Below the pieces are notes generated by a model. It saw nothing but the letters and a program-made list of their open reading frames with translations. It was not told where the DNA came from and made no database searches. Of a DNA stretch of 64,000 bases, positions 45,750 to 56,578 are shown piece after piece. Source of the DNA: Blasia pusilla (Eukaryota > Marchantiophyta > Marchantiopsida > Blasiales); assembly GCA_050084515.1 (NCBI GenBank), contig CM114272.1, positions 49,476,001 to 49,540,000 on the forward strand. Direction: 5' to 3'. The position numbers were made by a program, and so were the translations under genes. Each line of letters starts with the position of its first letter. Within the stretch, counting starts at the first letter, position 1.

Positions 45750-45921
45750 TAGTTGGTAGTTAGGTCCCTCTAACTCTAGATAGCCATCTATCCCTACCTA
45801 CCATGACATACATCTCTCGGACGCTAAGAGCAAGAAGGCCGGATACTCATGTGGCCCCATCGTTAGTCGTCTTCTTGTCGTCCATGTGACAAACATAAGT
45901 CGGAATATAGAACTACCTACT

Positions 45922-46248
45922 CTATGTACATGTGGGACACATCCATCGTCCCTGAGGAATCCTAGTGAGAGGTGGCATCAAACATGCCATATGCCATCCT
46001 CTCGAACACCCATCACAGACTAGCATAGTGGCTGCACCATGGGCGGAACCACACAACATACACCGCAAGCCTGCAGGAACTATTGCTAAGCTCGGATAAA
46101 CTGTACCATCAATGTTCATAAGATGACATGGTGCACAATTACGCATATGGTCCTTCCAAACCATACCATTGCGTCCCTCTAATAAGAGAACACCGGATGG
46201 CAAAACCTCACGCATTCTCAAGATGGTGCGCCCTGCACTCACATCCAA
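45922..46248 (-). pseudogene. PHD finger at the C-terminus of the integrase, element 1
   Basis: After the integrase C-terminal barrel-like block (VLPSGVLLLEGRNGMVWKDH) the protein continues with CMLC, eleven residues, CDGC, SRGWH, MAC, then WMCPTC and a stop. This is a complete C4HC3 PHD zinc finger, including the conserved Trp two residues before the last Cys pair. PHD fingers usually read histone H3 tails (unmodified or methylated Lys4). At the end of an integrase it sits where chromoviruses carry a chromodomain, so a role in choosing chromatin for insertion is the natural inference. Element 2 has the same finger. Confidence 0.85.
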
Positions 46249-46266
46249 CGTTGTGGGTACCGTCTG

Positions 46267-47300
46267 CTATAAGTAGACATAGTCTCCCTGATGAAACCTT
46301 TGGATAGTAGGTCGACAACCACCTCCTTGAGTAGTCGCAAACCTTAACGTATCCCGATGTTGCGCAATTGCCAAGTTCTCAAACACTATGGGCATCACTC
46401 TCCGAAACAACTGAGCCCTCTGAGAACATGTTCGCATCCATACATCAAGGTCCTCAAGGTTCAACACCTCATCAACATTTTGACAAATGGCCGCAGGTAA
46501 ATCTGGCTCTTGGCCATAAAGCAACAAGTGCAATGAGAAAGACGCTAAGGATGCATGCCTATCGAATCTGTATCCCATCGCCAACCAGCATCTGAAGGAC
46601 CCAATCTCCTAGGTGACCTCTCTGCAAGCCATACTTGCGTAGTCCTCTCTTCACCTTCTGCACAACTCGCTCCGCTAGTCCATCCGCCTCAAGATGATCT
46701 CATGAAGTAGTGCAGTGATCGATTTGTGCCAGATCACACAAGGCCTGAAACTCCCCGCGGAACTCTATACCCTGATCTTTCAACACCTCAACTGGTGCAC
46801 TGTAATGACTCAACACTCGATCTTGGAAGGCATACCATACTCCCTCACTCGCTTTTTCAGGCAATGCAACCAACTCTATCCACTTCGAGAAGTGCTCGAC
46901 CATCACCAACACATAACGACTATGGCGCTTCGTCAAAGGCAAAGGTCCTACAAAATCCAAACTCCATGTATAACCTAAACTCATGATCGGAAGTGGATGC
47001 AACTTTGGAGTTGGAGCATTGAACGATGCTCGGACTCAATCACACACCATGCATCTGGAAAAAAACTACTCAACGTCAGACTCCATGCCTCGCCACCAAT
47101 ACTGAATCTGGAGCAAGTTGTATGTCCGCTTCACTCCAAAATGACCCAACTCCTCGTGGGCATGACGCACCAAACGTGCTCTTTGCAAAGGATGAGGCAC
47201 TACACGCACTCTACCATCCTCCCACACTCGCAATACATGTGTGCCCTCCCACCGGAACCGTCAAGCTTGCTATAGGATCCGATCGCGCTCTCTAGCACCC
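46267..47300 (-). pseudogene. Integrase, element 1 (broken)
   Basis: The zinc-binding part reads RLVRHAHEELGHFGVKRTYN and later SRCMVCDW (HHCC). The core has LGYTWSLDFVGPLPLTKRHS (first D), EVLKDQGIEFRGEFQALC (second D) and DHLEADGLAERVVQ (the E). The block continues to GDYVYL near 46267. Integrase joins the cDNA to host DNA in the nucleus. A stop splits the catalytic core between the second D and the E (TTS, stop, DHLEADG near 46700) and another lies near 47050. Confidence 0.8.
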
Positions 47301-47619
47301 ACTGTGCTCGCGACGTTGCCAGTACTTAGGTACTCCAAGACCACTCCATTGTCGTGAATGTCTCGGCCACATGTCGTCTCCTCACCGGCCTCTGGATCTA
47401 AGGACTCTCCATCAGACCTCGCCATCAAAGTCTCAACAATCTGGCTCTCCATAGCCAACAAGCCTAAATAGGCTGACGCATGCCATCCTGGCACCAACTC
47501 CTCATCACTCTCACCATGCCAACGAGCTCCAGTCGCATCTCACTGACTCGAGCATGGATTACGACTCAAACCATCTGCATCCTGGTTGAGTATCCCAGGT
47601 TTATGCACCACCTAGAAGT

Positions 47620-48046
47620 CATACTCCTACAACAAAAGAGCCCACCTCGCAAGCTTCCCTATAAGCTTGTCGGACTCCAACAACCACTTAAGTGGCTGAT
47701 GATCAGTAATGATGGTAAAGGGATTGGCGAATAGATAACATCTGAAATGTGCGACAACCCACACTGCAGCCAAGCACTCACCCTCATACGAGCTATACTT
47801 TGCCTCTGCAGCATTGTTTGAGCGACTAGCAAAAGCCACCACAAACTCTCTACCATCATCGTCATGCTGGGTGAGCACGGCTCCAAGCCCCAACATGCTC
47901 AAATCGGTATGCAACTAGAAAGGACGCCCCCTGATCGGTCTCCTCAATATGGGCGCGGATGTCAATATGTCCTTGAGCAAGTGAAATGCTCTCTCTTGCT
48001 CATCCCCCCCGTGCCACTCTTGATCCACCTTGATCATCAAGGTTAG
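47620..48046 (-). pseudogene. RNase H, element 1
   Basis: HTDLSMLGLGAVLTQHDDDG, FVVAFASRSNNAAEAKYSSY, EGECLAAVWVVAHFRCYLFA and ITDHQPLKWLLES are the D, E, D landmarks of Ty3/gypsy RNase H, which removes the RNA strand during reverse transcription. The frame is open here and continues from the RT connection block (SRVRAFMGLANFYRWYVKGF) at about 48.07-48.13 kb. Confidence 0.85.
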
Positions 48047-48192
48047 GGGCTTTGCAATCGAACTGAAACCCTTAACGTACCATCGATAGAAGTTCGCCAA
48101 TCCCATGAATGCACGAACTCGACTCACATCTGTAGGGCGTGGAATGTGTGAAGTAGCCTCTACCTTCATCTATTGCACACCAAGGCCCCAAT

Positions 48193-49023
48193 TTATATAC
48201 CCAATACGATATATCCAGGGTATATCATATGACCCAAGTACTCAATCTGGTCGTAGAAGAACTTGCACTTGCTTGGATGTAGCTTCAGCCCATGTAACTG
48301 CAATCGCCGAAAAACCTCCTCTAGATGTCGCTCATGCTCCTCAATCGTGGTGCTAAAGACTACGATGTCATCAATATAACACCTAGCAAAATGGAGACTT
48401 GCCAAGATCCTATCTATGACCCTTTGAAACTCAACCGGGGCGTTCTTTAACCGAAATGGTAAGAAGTGCCATTGGTATAAATAATCCTTTCCGTGAGGAT
48501 TGATGCCCCAAAATGACGTCTTCTGCCTGTCCTCCAATCTGATAGGCAGTTGATGGTATCCGGCTCGCAAGTCCAATGAATTGAAGACCTTTGCATGCCC
48601 AATCGCATCAAAGATCTCCTCAGGAGTGGGCATGGCATACCTATCGGACTTCGTCTACCTATTGATAGGTCGGTAATCTCCACACATCCGCCTATCCATC
48701 CAGTTGCCATGCACATCCTTCTTGGCGGGCATGACAGTGGCAGATGCATACTCTCCATGCGACATCTCCACTAGTCATGCTCCAACCAAGTCTTGGCTCC
48801 TACTCTGAATCAGAGCCCTCTCCATATCACTATACCTGTAGGATTTTTGGAAGATCGGCGTGTCACACGACAACTCAATGCGGATCCCTGGACCCTTCAG
48901 CATACACAAATCATACATACTAAATGCAAAACAACTCATATAACTCCTAAGGAAGTGGTATATCCGGAGCCGCTCTCCTCCTGTCAACTTAGGGCCAATA
49001 TCTAGCTCCCAAGTCTCCTTCAT
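48193..49023 (-). pseudogene. Reverse transcriptase, element 1
   Basis: Landmarks in order: ETWELDIGPKLTGGERLRIY, YRYSDMERALIQSRSQDLV, MSHGEYASATVMPAKKDVHG, RRMCGDYRPINR, HAKVFNSLDLRAGYHQLPI (motif A Asp), QWHFLPFRLKNAPVEFQRVI, ARCYIDDIVVFSTTIEEHER (the YIDD active site), KLHPSKCKFFYDQIEYLGH. Two or three stops (near 48775 and 48653) interrupt an otherwise complete polymerase. The N-terminal side connects directly to the methyltransferase domain without an obvious linker gene start, so the extra domain is part of the same polyprotein. Confidence 0.9.
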
Positions 49024-49328
49024 GATTACGGTAGTACTTTCCGACGCGAGTGTCAGTGGTTGCTATGGTGCAACCCCGTCTCGGACAACAGGACTCTCAT
49101 CTCCACATGCAGTACCTAGAACCACACTCGATGTTGTGGCTATCATCTCCTGGCATACCTGCAAAACATCCCAAGAAGTCCAAGAGTGTCTCTTCCAATC
49201 ACCCCTGATATGTTGATCTCCTCGGGTCTCGCCCCCAGCCGCTGCCTCAACCGTCTCGGTAGGCATGGGGCTCACCAACGCAACAGCTGTGATCTGTCGC
49301 ATCCTCAAACGACGCTGTTCAGCTATTC

Positions 49329-50297
49329 CTAAGCTGAAATCCATGTCAAGCAGTTCAGGTCCATCGCTTGATCCAAGACATGACATCGTGATGCATCTGA
49401 TAGTGACGGTACTGCTGTCACTCCTATGGGGAATCCCATCGCTCGCTCTTGCTCATCGGCGTTGGGCTCCACCAACCTCTGTACTTGGTCATCCGAAACC
49501 AAGCCAGGTCTGGCCTCCTTGAGTGCATAGGAAGCAAGAAAACTCACCAATGTGGGAAAGGCTGCCCGTGGCCTGCCAATCCTGTTGACCACAGTCAACG
49601 GCGGTCAATCATCTTGCCTCACTACCTGTGATCCATGGCCCGGATCCAATATAGAATCCACCAACAGATCAGAGGGGTGCTCCACTCTCGCATATGCCCT
49701 CCGTTACACCTCGTGTGGTACCAAGTTGGTCCACCAAAGACGCGGGCGATGTGCTCATGAACCCACACTCGTTGCATCTAACAACACTGTCGGGCCGATC
49801 CATGCGTGCACCTTATGTGCACTCACCACGCGGGACCTCAAATCACCCAAAATTGGCACATTCTCCAAAATGTATGCTGGAAAATGAGACTGATGCTCTT
49901 GTAAATATTGCAAGATCCGCATCATCTCCCAAAACAACCTGGACCAAGTGTCAGCTAACCCACTACCTCGTCCAACACTCGATTAGCCTTGACACGACCA
50001 ACCAGCAATGACCAAGTCTATGGTCCCTACCCGCTCCAAGTCCTGCGCCCCGAACAATGAAATGTCCCTCGGTAGGGAACTCTGGTGACCCTGAATGGTG
50101 GACGCAGACAACAAGTCGGGAAAATAGAGGCGTAACAGCGCCACATGGTGAAGTGAAGCGCGCCTTGCAACATCATCAATCTCCACATACAGGTACTGCT
50201 GCAAGCGCACTCTAGCGTGCAAAATAGCAGCTAACCCAGTGCAGATCCTTCCAAACAGATCCAACATCCGAATACCCTTCTCTGGGATGCACCACAC
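49329..50297 (-). pseudogene. C5 cytosine DNA methyltransferase domain in Ty3/gypsy element 1
   Basis: The standard motif series is readable in order: motif I IRMLDLFGRICTG (50.26 kb), YLYVEIDD (motif II), motif IV TIDLVIAGWSCQG (to 49986, with the catalytic Cys; the usual PC is SC), motif VI PAYILENVPILGD (49.86 kb), motif VIII region VLLDATSVGS, stop, AHRPRLWW, and motifs IX/X as DEQERAMGFPIG (49.43 kb) and LDQAMDLNCLTWI (49.36 kb). The AHRPRLWW block after LLDA resembles the DNMT3/DRM group rather than DNMT1/CMT. Such enzymes put methyl on carbon 5 of cytosine using S-adenosylmethionine. Two in-frame stops (TAA 49983-49985 and TGA 49755-49757) inactivate this copy; element 2 has sense codons at both. 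It lies exactly between protease and RT, where most Ty3/gypsy elements have nothing. Confidence 0.88.
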
Positions 50298-50599
50298 AAT
50301 TGGGGTGGTGTCGAAAGGGTCATAGCAGCACTCCTGCCTACTTGGGGTTCCTCTAATCCATTACACTGGGGTGCAAATGTCTCGCTCCACGCCGTTTGCA
50401 CATGCTCAGTGGCTAAGCGTCGAAGCTCCTCAGTCGAGCCCCAAAGCGGCATCTCTCCTCCATAGATTGATGCGGCAACCATGACACTCCTCTGCATAGA
50501 AATGTCAGGAACGGGAGTATCCTCTGCATGGACATGTCCCTCAATCAAATCACTAGGCCAAGTGATGACACTACTAAATGTTGCTAAGGTCGCCATCTC

Positions 50600-51333
50600 T
50601 CCTAGCCGTCGCTCCATCACTTCACCTTTGAATCGAACGGGTAATGAGCTAAGGCGCCAATCACCTGATTGCCATCCTGGTTTGTAGGACGCTGACTCCT
50701 CCCAATAATCAAGGGAAAACCCCATCGGGTATAACACTGCTATACCAACCAAGACGTCGTAGGACTCTACATCAATCACTATTGCTTTGGCTCGCACCAC
50801 AGACTCATCTGTAGGATGTCGCGGGCGAATCCTCACCATGACCTCTTGTCGGTTGTTATAATGTGTGGTACTCCATCCAAGGATGTCTGTATCCGGAATG
50901 GAAAACGCTCCACATCGGCTCTCGCCAAGCCCAATCCTCTGAATGACGCTTTCCCCAACATCAGGGTTTGCCCTCCTGAATCCAACAAGACGCGTTGCGG
51001 ACTAAAAGCTCTACCTCTAGGACTCACCAATTGGAAGACCTCTCCTCGGTCATCCACCAACACAACACCAGGAGAAGCCATGGTACGCTCTATCGCGGGT
51101 CTAGCGCGCATCTCTGCCATCCTAGTAGCCGCAACGTGCCATGAATCTGCCGTGGACGGCGCGAGCATCCGCTCCAAGGGCAGGTCCATCACCTCCTCTG
51201 CAATCACCTCTAAACATGATGCAAGAACTCCAAATCCACCCTCATATAATGTAGCGGCCAACCGAAAAACCTCGGTGGGCGTACCTCCCAACGTCATAAC
51301 ATTGGAAACAGAAAATAAAGGAGCGCGGTACAC
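50600..51333 (-). pseudogene. Retroviral-type aspartic protease region, element 1
   Basis: RVLLDSGGQTLMLGKASFRG has the DSG active site of retropepsins, and IVIDVESYDVLVGIAVLYPM is the matching C-terminal (x-D-V-L-[IV]-G) block. The frame passes from 51333-50833 to 50839-50231 near 50835. This protease matures the gag-pol polyprotein. After it the 50231-50839 frame continues about 130 residues of unassigned sequence before the methyltransferase motif I. Confidence 0.8.
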
Positions 51334-53072
51334 AACGATGGCCGCCCCAACAACATGCTCGACATATGCCCCTCCTGAGCATCAGCAATATGAGTCGTCA
51401 CACTCACTTCTCCCATTGCCCTCCATGCCTGCACACCAATAACATCACCAAATCTCCAGGAACTCTGATCAAGACCCATCGATGGGGTTCTCATCGCTTT
51501 GGACAACGTGAAAGATTGACGAAGCCTAGTGTGTTTTTTGGCTTCCCCACGATGTGGATCCAACTCTGCCGCTGCTCCATGCGTAACAACTACGGCGGCC
51601 TCCATCTGGGCAATCGCGCACATCCAACTAGGATCCTCCATATCTCTGGCTGCTCTATATGATGTCGATGCCACGGATCTGGCATCGGATAACCTCAATG
51701 CCATAGCGACAATCTGCTCCTGTAGTTGCTGTATCTGAGCAGCCATTGCAGCCTCACGTCCGGCGTCTGCCTTGACGCATCTAGATGGTGGGACTCTACC
51801 TCCTCCACCGGCAGCTCCACCACCCTTTCGGGCAACTCCAGCTCCTCATCCCCCAACGAAACCACCTGGTGCACAATCTCTAGGCCCACCCGGACCGGCT
51901 ACTCGCTCTGGTGCCCTCTCTGGCCCTCGGCCCTCAGGATGTAAATTGAAACACCTAGCGCATGTATGACCATACCTTTGACAATAGTCACACCGATAAC
52001 CTCCAGGTGTAGCACCATCTCATCCTCCATGCTGAGGCACACATCCATGACCCTGACGAGTGTAATCACGCTGATGATGGGCTCCACCACATGACCAACA
52101 AGTAGTCATAGGCGGTTGCTAGAGAGCCGGATATGAAGGCGTACATCTGTGTGGCACGGCCTCATGATATCCTCCCTAAGCTCGTGGTGCTATAGTCGAC
52201 CTATCTCGGAGTCCACGTTGCTGCACAGGTGGTGTAGACAATCGTGACTGCTCTCGCCCAGAACCCATGGTGGCTACGCTCTCCTCCACCATGTTGCGCT
52301 CAATATTCTCGGAGGTCCTAAAAACATCTCTCAATGTAGGGGAGGGGTTCATAAGAAGCACCCCCTCCCGCACCCGTGTCCGCATGGTCTGGTCCAGCAT
52401 CGCGTACCATGATTGGATAGCCTGAGCCTCTGTCATCCCATGAGTGACGTTGATTAATCGGCGCAAGCAAGTGTAAGCCTCACGCAAACTCTCACCTGGG
52501 CGCCTCTAGAAGTCATGGATGCTTCGCAACTTCTCCGTCCGTACCCCCTGGTAGCTTGCCCTCAACTCGACGAAGAACTCAACCACGGGGTTGAACCTGG
52601 GACGAACTTGACAAGACAATGCAACTGCTCCAGTACGAGTGACCCCTCCTAAAACATCACTAGTGGAAGAGGAAGTAGCCTCTCTTGACTCCTCCTCCTC
52701 GTCTGGGAACGACTCCATCCATGACACATAGTGTGGGTCATAGTAGAGTCGCCATGCCTCAATCTCTTGGGCATATCTATGGGAGAACTCATAGTAATCG
52801 TCCATGGGCGCTCCCTCTAAATGTTGGAACATACCATTCCATGATGTAAACGGGTTGAACTCTCTAGAGTTCCTAGTCCGCTGTGAGTCACAACAACTCC
52901 TAAACTCCGCAATGAAGTCGTGTAGTTCTATAGTGCCTACAACATCCGAAAACCTACGCGGTCCTCTACCCCAATCGTCCATCTCGTACGCCCAACTAGT
53001 AGGACCACTCAATGTGTATAGTGGATCACTAACACACTCCTCTATATGCTCCCCCTTGTCTAAAGACAACAC
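51334..53072 (-). pseudogene. Gag with zinc knuckles, element 1 (broken)
   Basis: An open frame 53072-52506 carries the capsid-like region (VVGTIELHDFIAEFRSCCDS, WNGMFQHLEGAPMDDYYEF, FFVELRASYQGVRTEKLRS). It continues at 52487-52176 (LINVTHGMTEAQAIQSWYAM). Near 52.0-52.1 kb two Cys/His knuckles read CWSCGGAH and CDYCQRYGHTCARC. The 51746-51294 frame (MAAQIQQLQEQIVAMALRLS) is a coiled-coil linker. Stops separate the parts. Confidence 0.7.
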
Positions 53073-53520
53073 AGAAGGAAATCGAGGTGGTCTCTCATGT
53101 GGAGACCCTCGAAACCTGCACCACTTCGCGTAAACCCTCCAGAGCTACTCTCAGGTCCACTACCTCGCCTCTCAAAATCCCGAAAGGATGCTGTGATAGA
53201 CCTCGTGCCCCCTCTCACACGATCACTCTCAATCTCGTGAGTAATCCCTCAATCACTCAAACTTTGAATCTATACTCTCTCATTGAGATGTGTGCTGTGC
53301 GGCAACAACCAGCGTGGTGCGGCAAATCAATCAATCGATCGTCTCATCGACAAACCATCCTCAACTCTGGACATCCCACACAAGTGTATGTCCCCTAAAC
53401 CCATACATCATCGATGCTCCTAGCATCAGTACAAAAACCGATATCCCAAATAACTTCCCAATATGCACAAATCCCTCACACGTGTAGGGTAAGAGACAAG
53501 AATGGATAACCTAACAATAA
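53073..53520 (-). other. Leader of element 1
   Basis: Non-coding or weakly coding sequence before gag. TTAGGTTATCCATTC at its upstream edge (about 53.50 kb) is matched by TTAGGTTACCCATTC in the leader of the orphan gag (about 54.93 kb), which marks the same place in two family members. No standard initiator-Met primer-binding site was found. Confidence 0.4.
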
Positions 53521-54470
53521 TGTCGATGTCGCTCCTCGGCAATTGGAAATCTCGAAACATCTATCCCTAGTGTGACCATATATGTGGCAATAATCATACT
53601 TGTACTGTAGTGGGGCCATCCTCTGTGGCTCATGAGCAATCGGAGGCGCTCGTGGTCCTCTCCCATGCTGTGGGCAATCTCTCTGCCTATGGGCCCCTCC
53701 ACATGTCCAACAAGACAACATCGGTCCCTGCTGGGAAACATATGTAGGTACGGGTCGTTTCCTCATAGGCTCACGGTACCCGGCCTGCTCTCTGGGCACA
53801 CTGGCCTACTCCCATGGTACTAGTGCTTGTTGTAGCACCTGTGGGGTCACGGTCGCTCGTGGACTTGTCAACTCTCATGCGCGTGAAGGCCTCTCTCAGA
53901 CTCTCACCCGATGGTTCGCTGAAAGTCCTGAAGACTCTTCAGCTTGTTGGTGCGTACGCCATGGTAGCTCTTCCCCAACAGTCGGAAGAACTCCAATGTG
54001 GGACTGAAGCTGGGTGGCCCTCTACTTCTAGAGGTCTCTGCCACATCGCTTGTCTCATTGCCCTCCTCTCCATCTTGTCTCCGGGCTGATGTTGTTGGTC
54101 TCTCTCCTCTCACAATCCCATCATATGTCTCACGACCACTAGTGGATACATACCCTTGAGCCCAATACATCCTCTAGGCCTCGATCTCTTCTAAATACAA
54201 CGATCGGAACTCCATGTAGTTATCCATCAGAGGACCCTCCAAGTGTTGGAACAACCCCTTCCATGCCATGAAAGGGTTGAACGGTGTCGGGGTCCGTATA
54301 CCTTGGAAGTCGCACAACCTGTCTAACTCTTGGATGAAATCATCTAAGTCGATGGTGCCCACTGCACCCAAGAAACAACGCATGCCTCGATGGCCCATGT
54401 CGTCCATCTCCTACCAAGTGACACTGCCTCCGTCTGCTATGTCATCACCAGACCCGATGTCTAGTGACGA
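53476..54470 (-). pseudogene. Orphan gag of a third member of the DNMT-Ty3/gypsy family
   Basis: MDDMGHRGMRCFLGAVGTID, FNPFMAWKGLFQHLEGPLMD and LEFFRLLGKSYHGVRTNKLK match element-1 gag block by block. CWTCGGAHRQRDC is a zinc knuckle and a second one follows (HIYGHTRDRC). No protease or pol follows: at about 53.5 kb the sequence passes straight into the leader of element 1. This may come from unequal recombination between related copies. Confidence 0.7.
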
Positions 54471-55267
54471 CGATCCAGCCACGGATGGATGTAGAGGTAG
54501 CTCCTCACTTGTAACCCCTCAATATCTCACTCCACTCCGTATCACACCACTTCTACTACTCGCACTATCCCGTTCTTCCAAACCCTAGAAGAATGCCGTG
54601 ATGACAACCCTGTCTCACTCGCTCAAGCACGACTCACCAAGAGTCTCCCACACTCCTCAGTAGCTTACTGACGCTAATGGTAATCCCGTGACGACACACC
54701 TGGCCTCACCATGAGCCTCCCAACTAACTCACCTAAACCATAAACACTCTTGGGTCATACACGTCATCCCTACTCGACAACCGCCGTATATCCACAGACA
54801 AGCTACACATGCATGGAGACTACATTTGTCACCATTGCTACACCCATCTAGCCCTACCAACTACCCGATACCCAACACTCTCAATCACATAAGATAAGTG
54901 CAAGAAAAGGGACTCGAATGGGTAACCTAATCACGCCCTCCAACCTACATCACCATCACATCCGCTTCTACCAAGTCTACTCCGTACCACATCCAGTGCC
55001 GACTACATACCCTATCTACCACGTCGACCATGTCAACCACGTCTTCTGACCAACCACATCCAAAAGGCACCAACCATGGTGCTCTAAACCACGTAATTGC
55101 ATTTACTACGTAGGGGGAGAATAAAAGGACAAAGCCCTTGGCTCATATCCCTATGGGCCTTAATGGCCCCTTGAGGGGGGGACCTAAATGGGGGCCGCGG
55201 CCCTACGAGGATGCCCTAAATGCGTTTGGGGGGGTTCCAAAATAGGGGGGGCAAAGAGGGGGCCCAC
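54471..55267. other. Leader region of the orphan gag, no gene
   Basis: No coding frame with motifs. It contains G-runs on the plus strand near 55.17-55.26 kb (GGGGGGG and similar). If the neighbouring LTR served as the 5' LTR of the orphan gag copy, the primer-binding site should lie at the right edge; I could not recognise one. Confidence 0.4.
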
Positions 55268-55981
55268 TATCGTGCGCATACATATCGCTACACAACATAC
55301 ATCACTCATCACATCTACACCACACAACACCGATCTTCCCCACACACGGGTCGATCCACACATGTACAAAAATCAACTCATACATATACATGGAGATCAC
55401 ACAACAAAAATAAAGAGTAGTAAAAACGGCACACTGGGCCTAAAACTCCACTCAATCTACATCGGCATATCAAGCCTCGTCCACCTGTGCTATTAAGGAA
55501 TTCGGAGGCTAACATCATAGTCCTATCTCACACACATACAAGAGAGGTGCTCCAACAACCCAACATGAGAAAAATGGCTTAGGAAAGTCATCTTCCTCTC
55601 TTATATAGTTATCCCCTTAGTAACCTACGCACATAGGTTACTAGGGGCAGGTGACCTGGTCAACAAGTCACCCGACTGTGAAAGACCTCAACAAGAAAGT
55701 TGTCAAAAACGACGTTCCTAACACAATGCACCTATCTTCAACCTCATCCAACAATGTGGGACAAAGTTACACTCAAGATAGTCCGTTGGCTCCTACATCC
55801 TATCCATGATAGATCTCGGCCTATTGACTACTCAGATGTGACAGCTGTCGTGCGCATACATATCGCTACACAACATACATCGCTCGTCACATCTACACCA
55901 CATAACACCGATCTTCCCCACAAATGGGTAGATCCACACATGTACAAAAATCAACTCATACATATATATGGAGATCACACA
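55268..55981 (-). repeat. Putative 3' LTR of element 2 (or shared LTR of a tandem pair)
   Basis: On the minus strand it starts TGTGTGATCTCC and ends GCGCACGATA. A 136-bp sequence occurs at both ends (55846-55981 and 55268-55404), as in the element-1 LTR. A TATA box lies between the sub-repeats. Its position also fits a 5' LTR for the orphan gag, which would make this an LTR shared by tandem elements. Confidence 0.5.
55600..55608 (-). promoter_or_regulatory. TATA box in the element-2 LTR
   Basis: CTATATAAG on the minus strand, in the middle of the putative LTR and oriented with the element. It is the only strong TATA string in the interval. Confidence 0.5.
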
Positions 55982-55985
55982 ATCG

Positions 55986-55992
55986 CCCCCCC
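55986..55992 (-). other. Polypurine tract of element 2
   Basis: Seven G on the minus strand followed by CGAT and the TG of the LTR, the same arrangement as in element 1 at 45744. Confidence 0.55.
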
Positions 55993-56049
55993 AATTGGCA
56001 GTGGGATTCCCCTAACTCCAGATAGAAAATAGCACATCTCTTTGACATG

Positions 56050-56578
56050 ACCTACTACCCTATACACATCTCGGACACATCCATTATCCCGTGGGAACTA
56101 CATCAAGAGGGGGGATCAGACATGACATATGCCACCCTCGAGAACAACCATCACATACCAACATGGTGGCTGTATCCCTCGCAGATCCGCACAACATACA
56201 CCTCAAGCGTGCAGTTACCACTGCCAAGCTCGGATCCACTATCTCGTCTACGTTCGGAAGATGACATGGTGCACAATTGCGCACATGATCCTTCCAAACC
56301 ATACCATCCCGTCCCTCCAACATGAGAACTCCGGTCGATAATACCTTGTGCACACGTAGGATCTTGCGCCATGCAGTGACATCTAGCATCGTGGGTGCCG
56401 CCTGCTGTAAATACACGTAATCTCCAAGATGAAACCTCCTAATCGTTGGACAACAACCACCTCCTCGAATGGTCGCATACCTCAATATATGTCTATGATG
56501 AGCAATAGCTAAGTTCTCAAAGGCCATAGACATACCTCTACGAAAATCTCCGCCCTCTGAGAACATGCTTGTACCCAC
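56050..56578 (-). pseudogene. Integrase C-terminus and PHD finger, element 2
   Basis: The integrase tail (HLGDYVYLQQAAPTM, VLSTGVLMLEGRDGMVWKDH) leads into CMLC, eleven residues, CDGC, SRGWH, MSC, then a TAA, WMCPRCV and stop. All eight zinc ligands of the C4HC3 finger are kept and only one nonsense codon interrupts it. Conservation in both copies shows the finger belonged to the ancestral element. Confidence 0.8.

Larger units (their letters stand above)
44959..53520 (-). mobile_element. Ty3/gypsy element 1 with C5 DNA methyltransferase and PHD finger
   Basis: Minus-strand order: leader (53.5-53.1 kb), gag (53.07-51.3), protease (51.3-50.6), C5 DNA methyltransferase (50.30-49.33), reverse transcriptase (49.02-48.2), RNase H (48.0-47.6), integrase (47.3-46.3), PHD finger (46.1-45.92), polypurine tract and 3' LTR. 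Each domain is recognisable, and the order repeats in element 2. Gag, PR, RT, RH and INT are in normal Ty3/gypsy order; the methyltransferase and PHD are additions. Scattered stops and a few frame slips show it is not autonomous now. The 5' side joins an orphan gag of the same family. Confidence 0.85.

Noticed and set aside
46368-47295. Plus-strand frames over the integrase and similar frames elsewhere in 46-62 kb
   Set aside because: They are antisense shadows of the minus-strand polyprotein.
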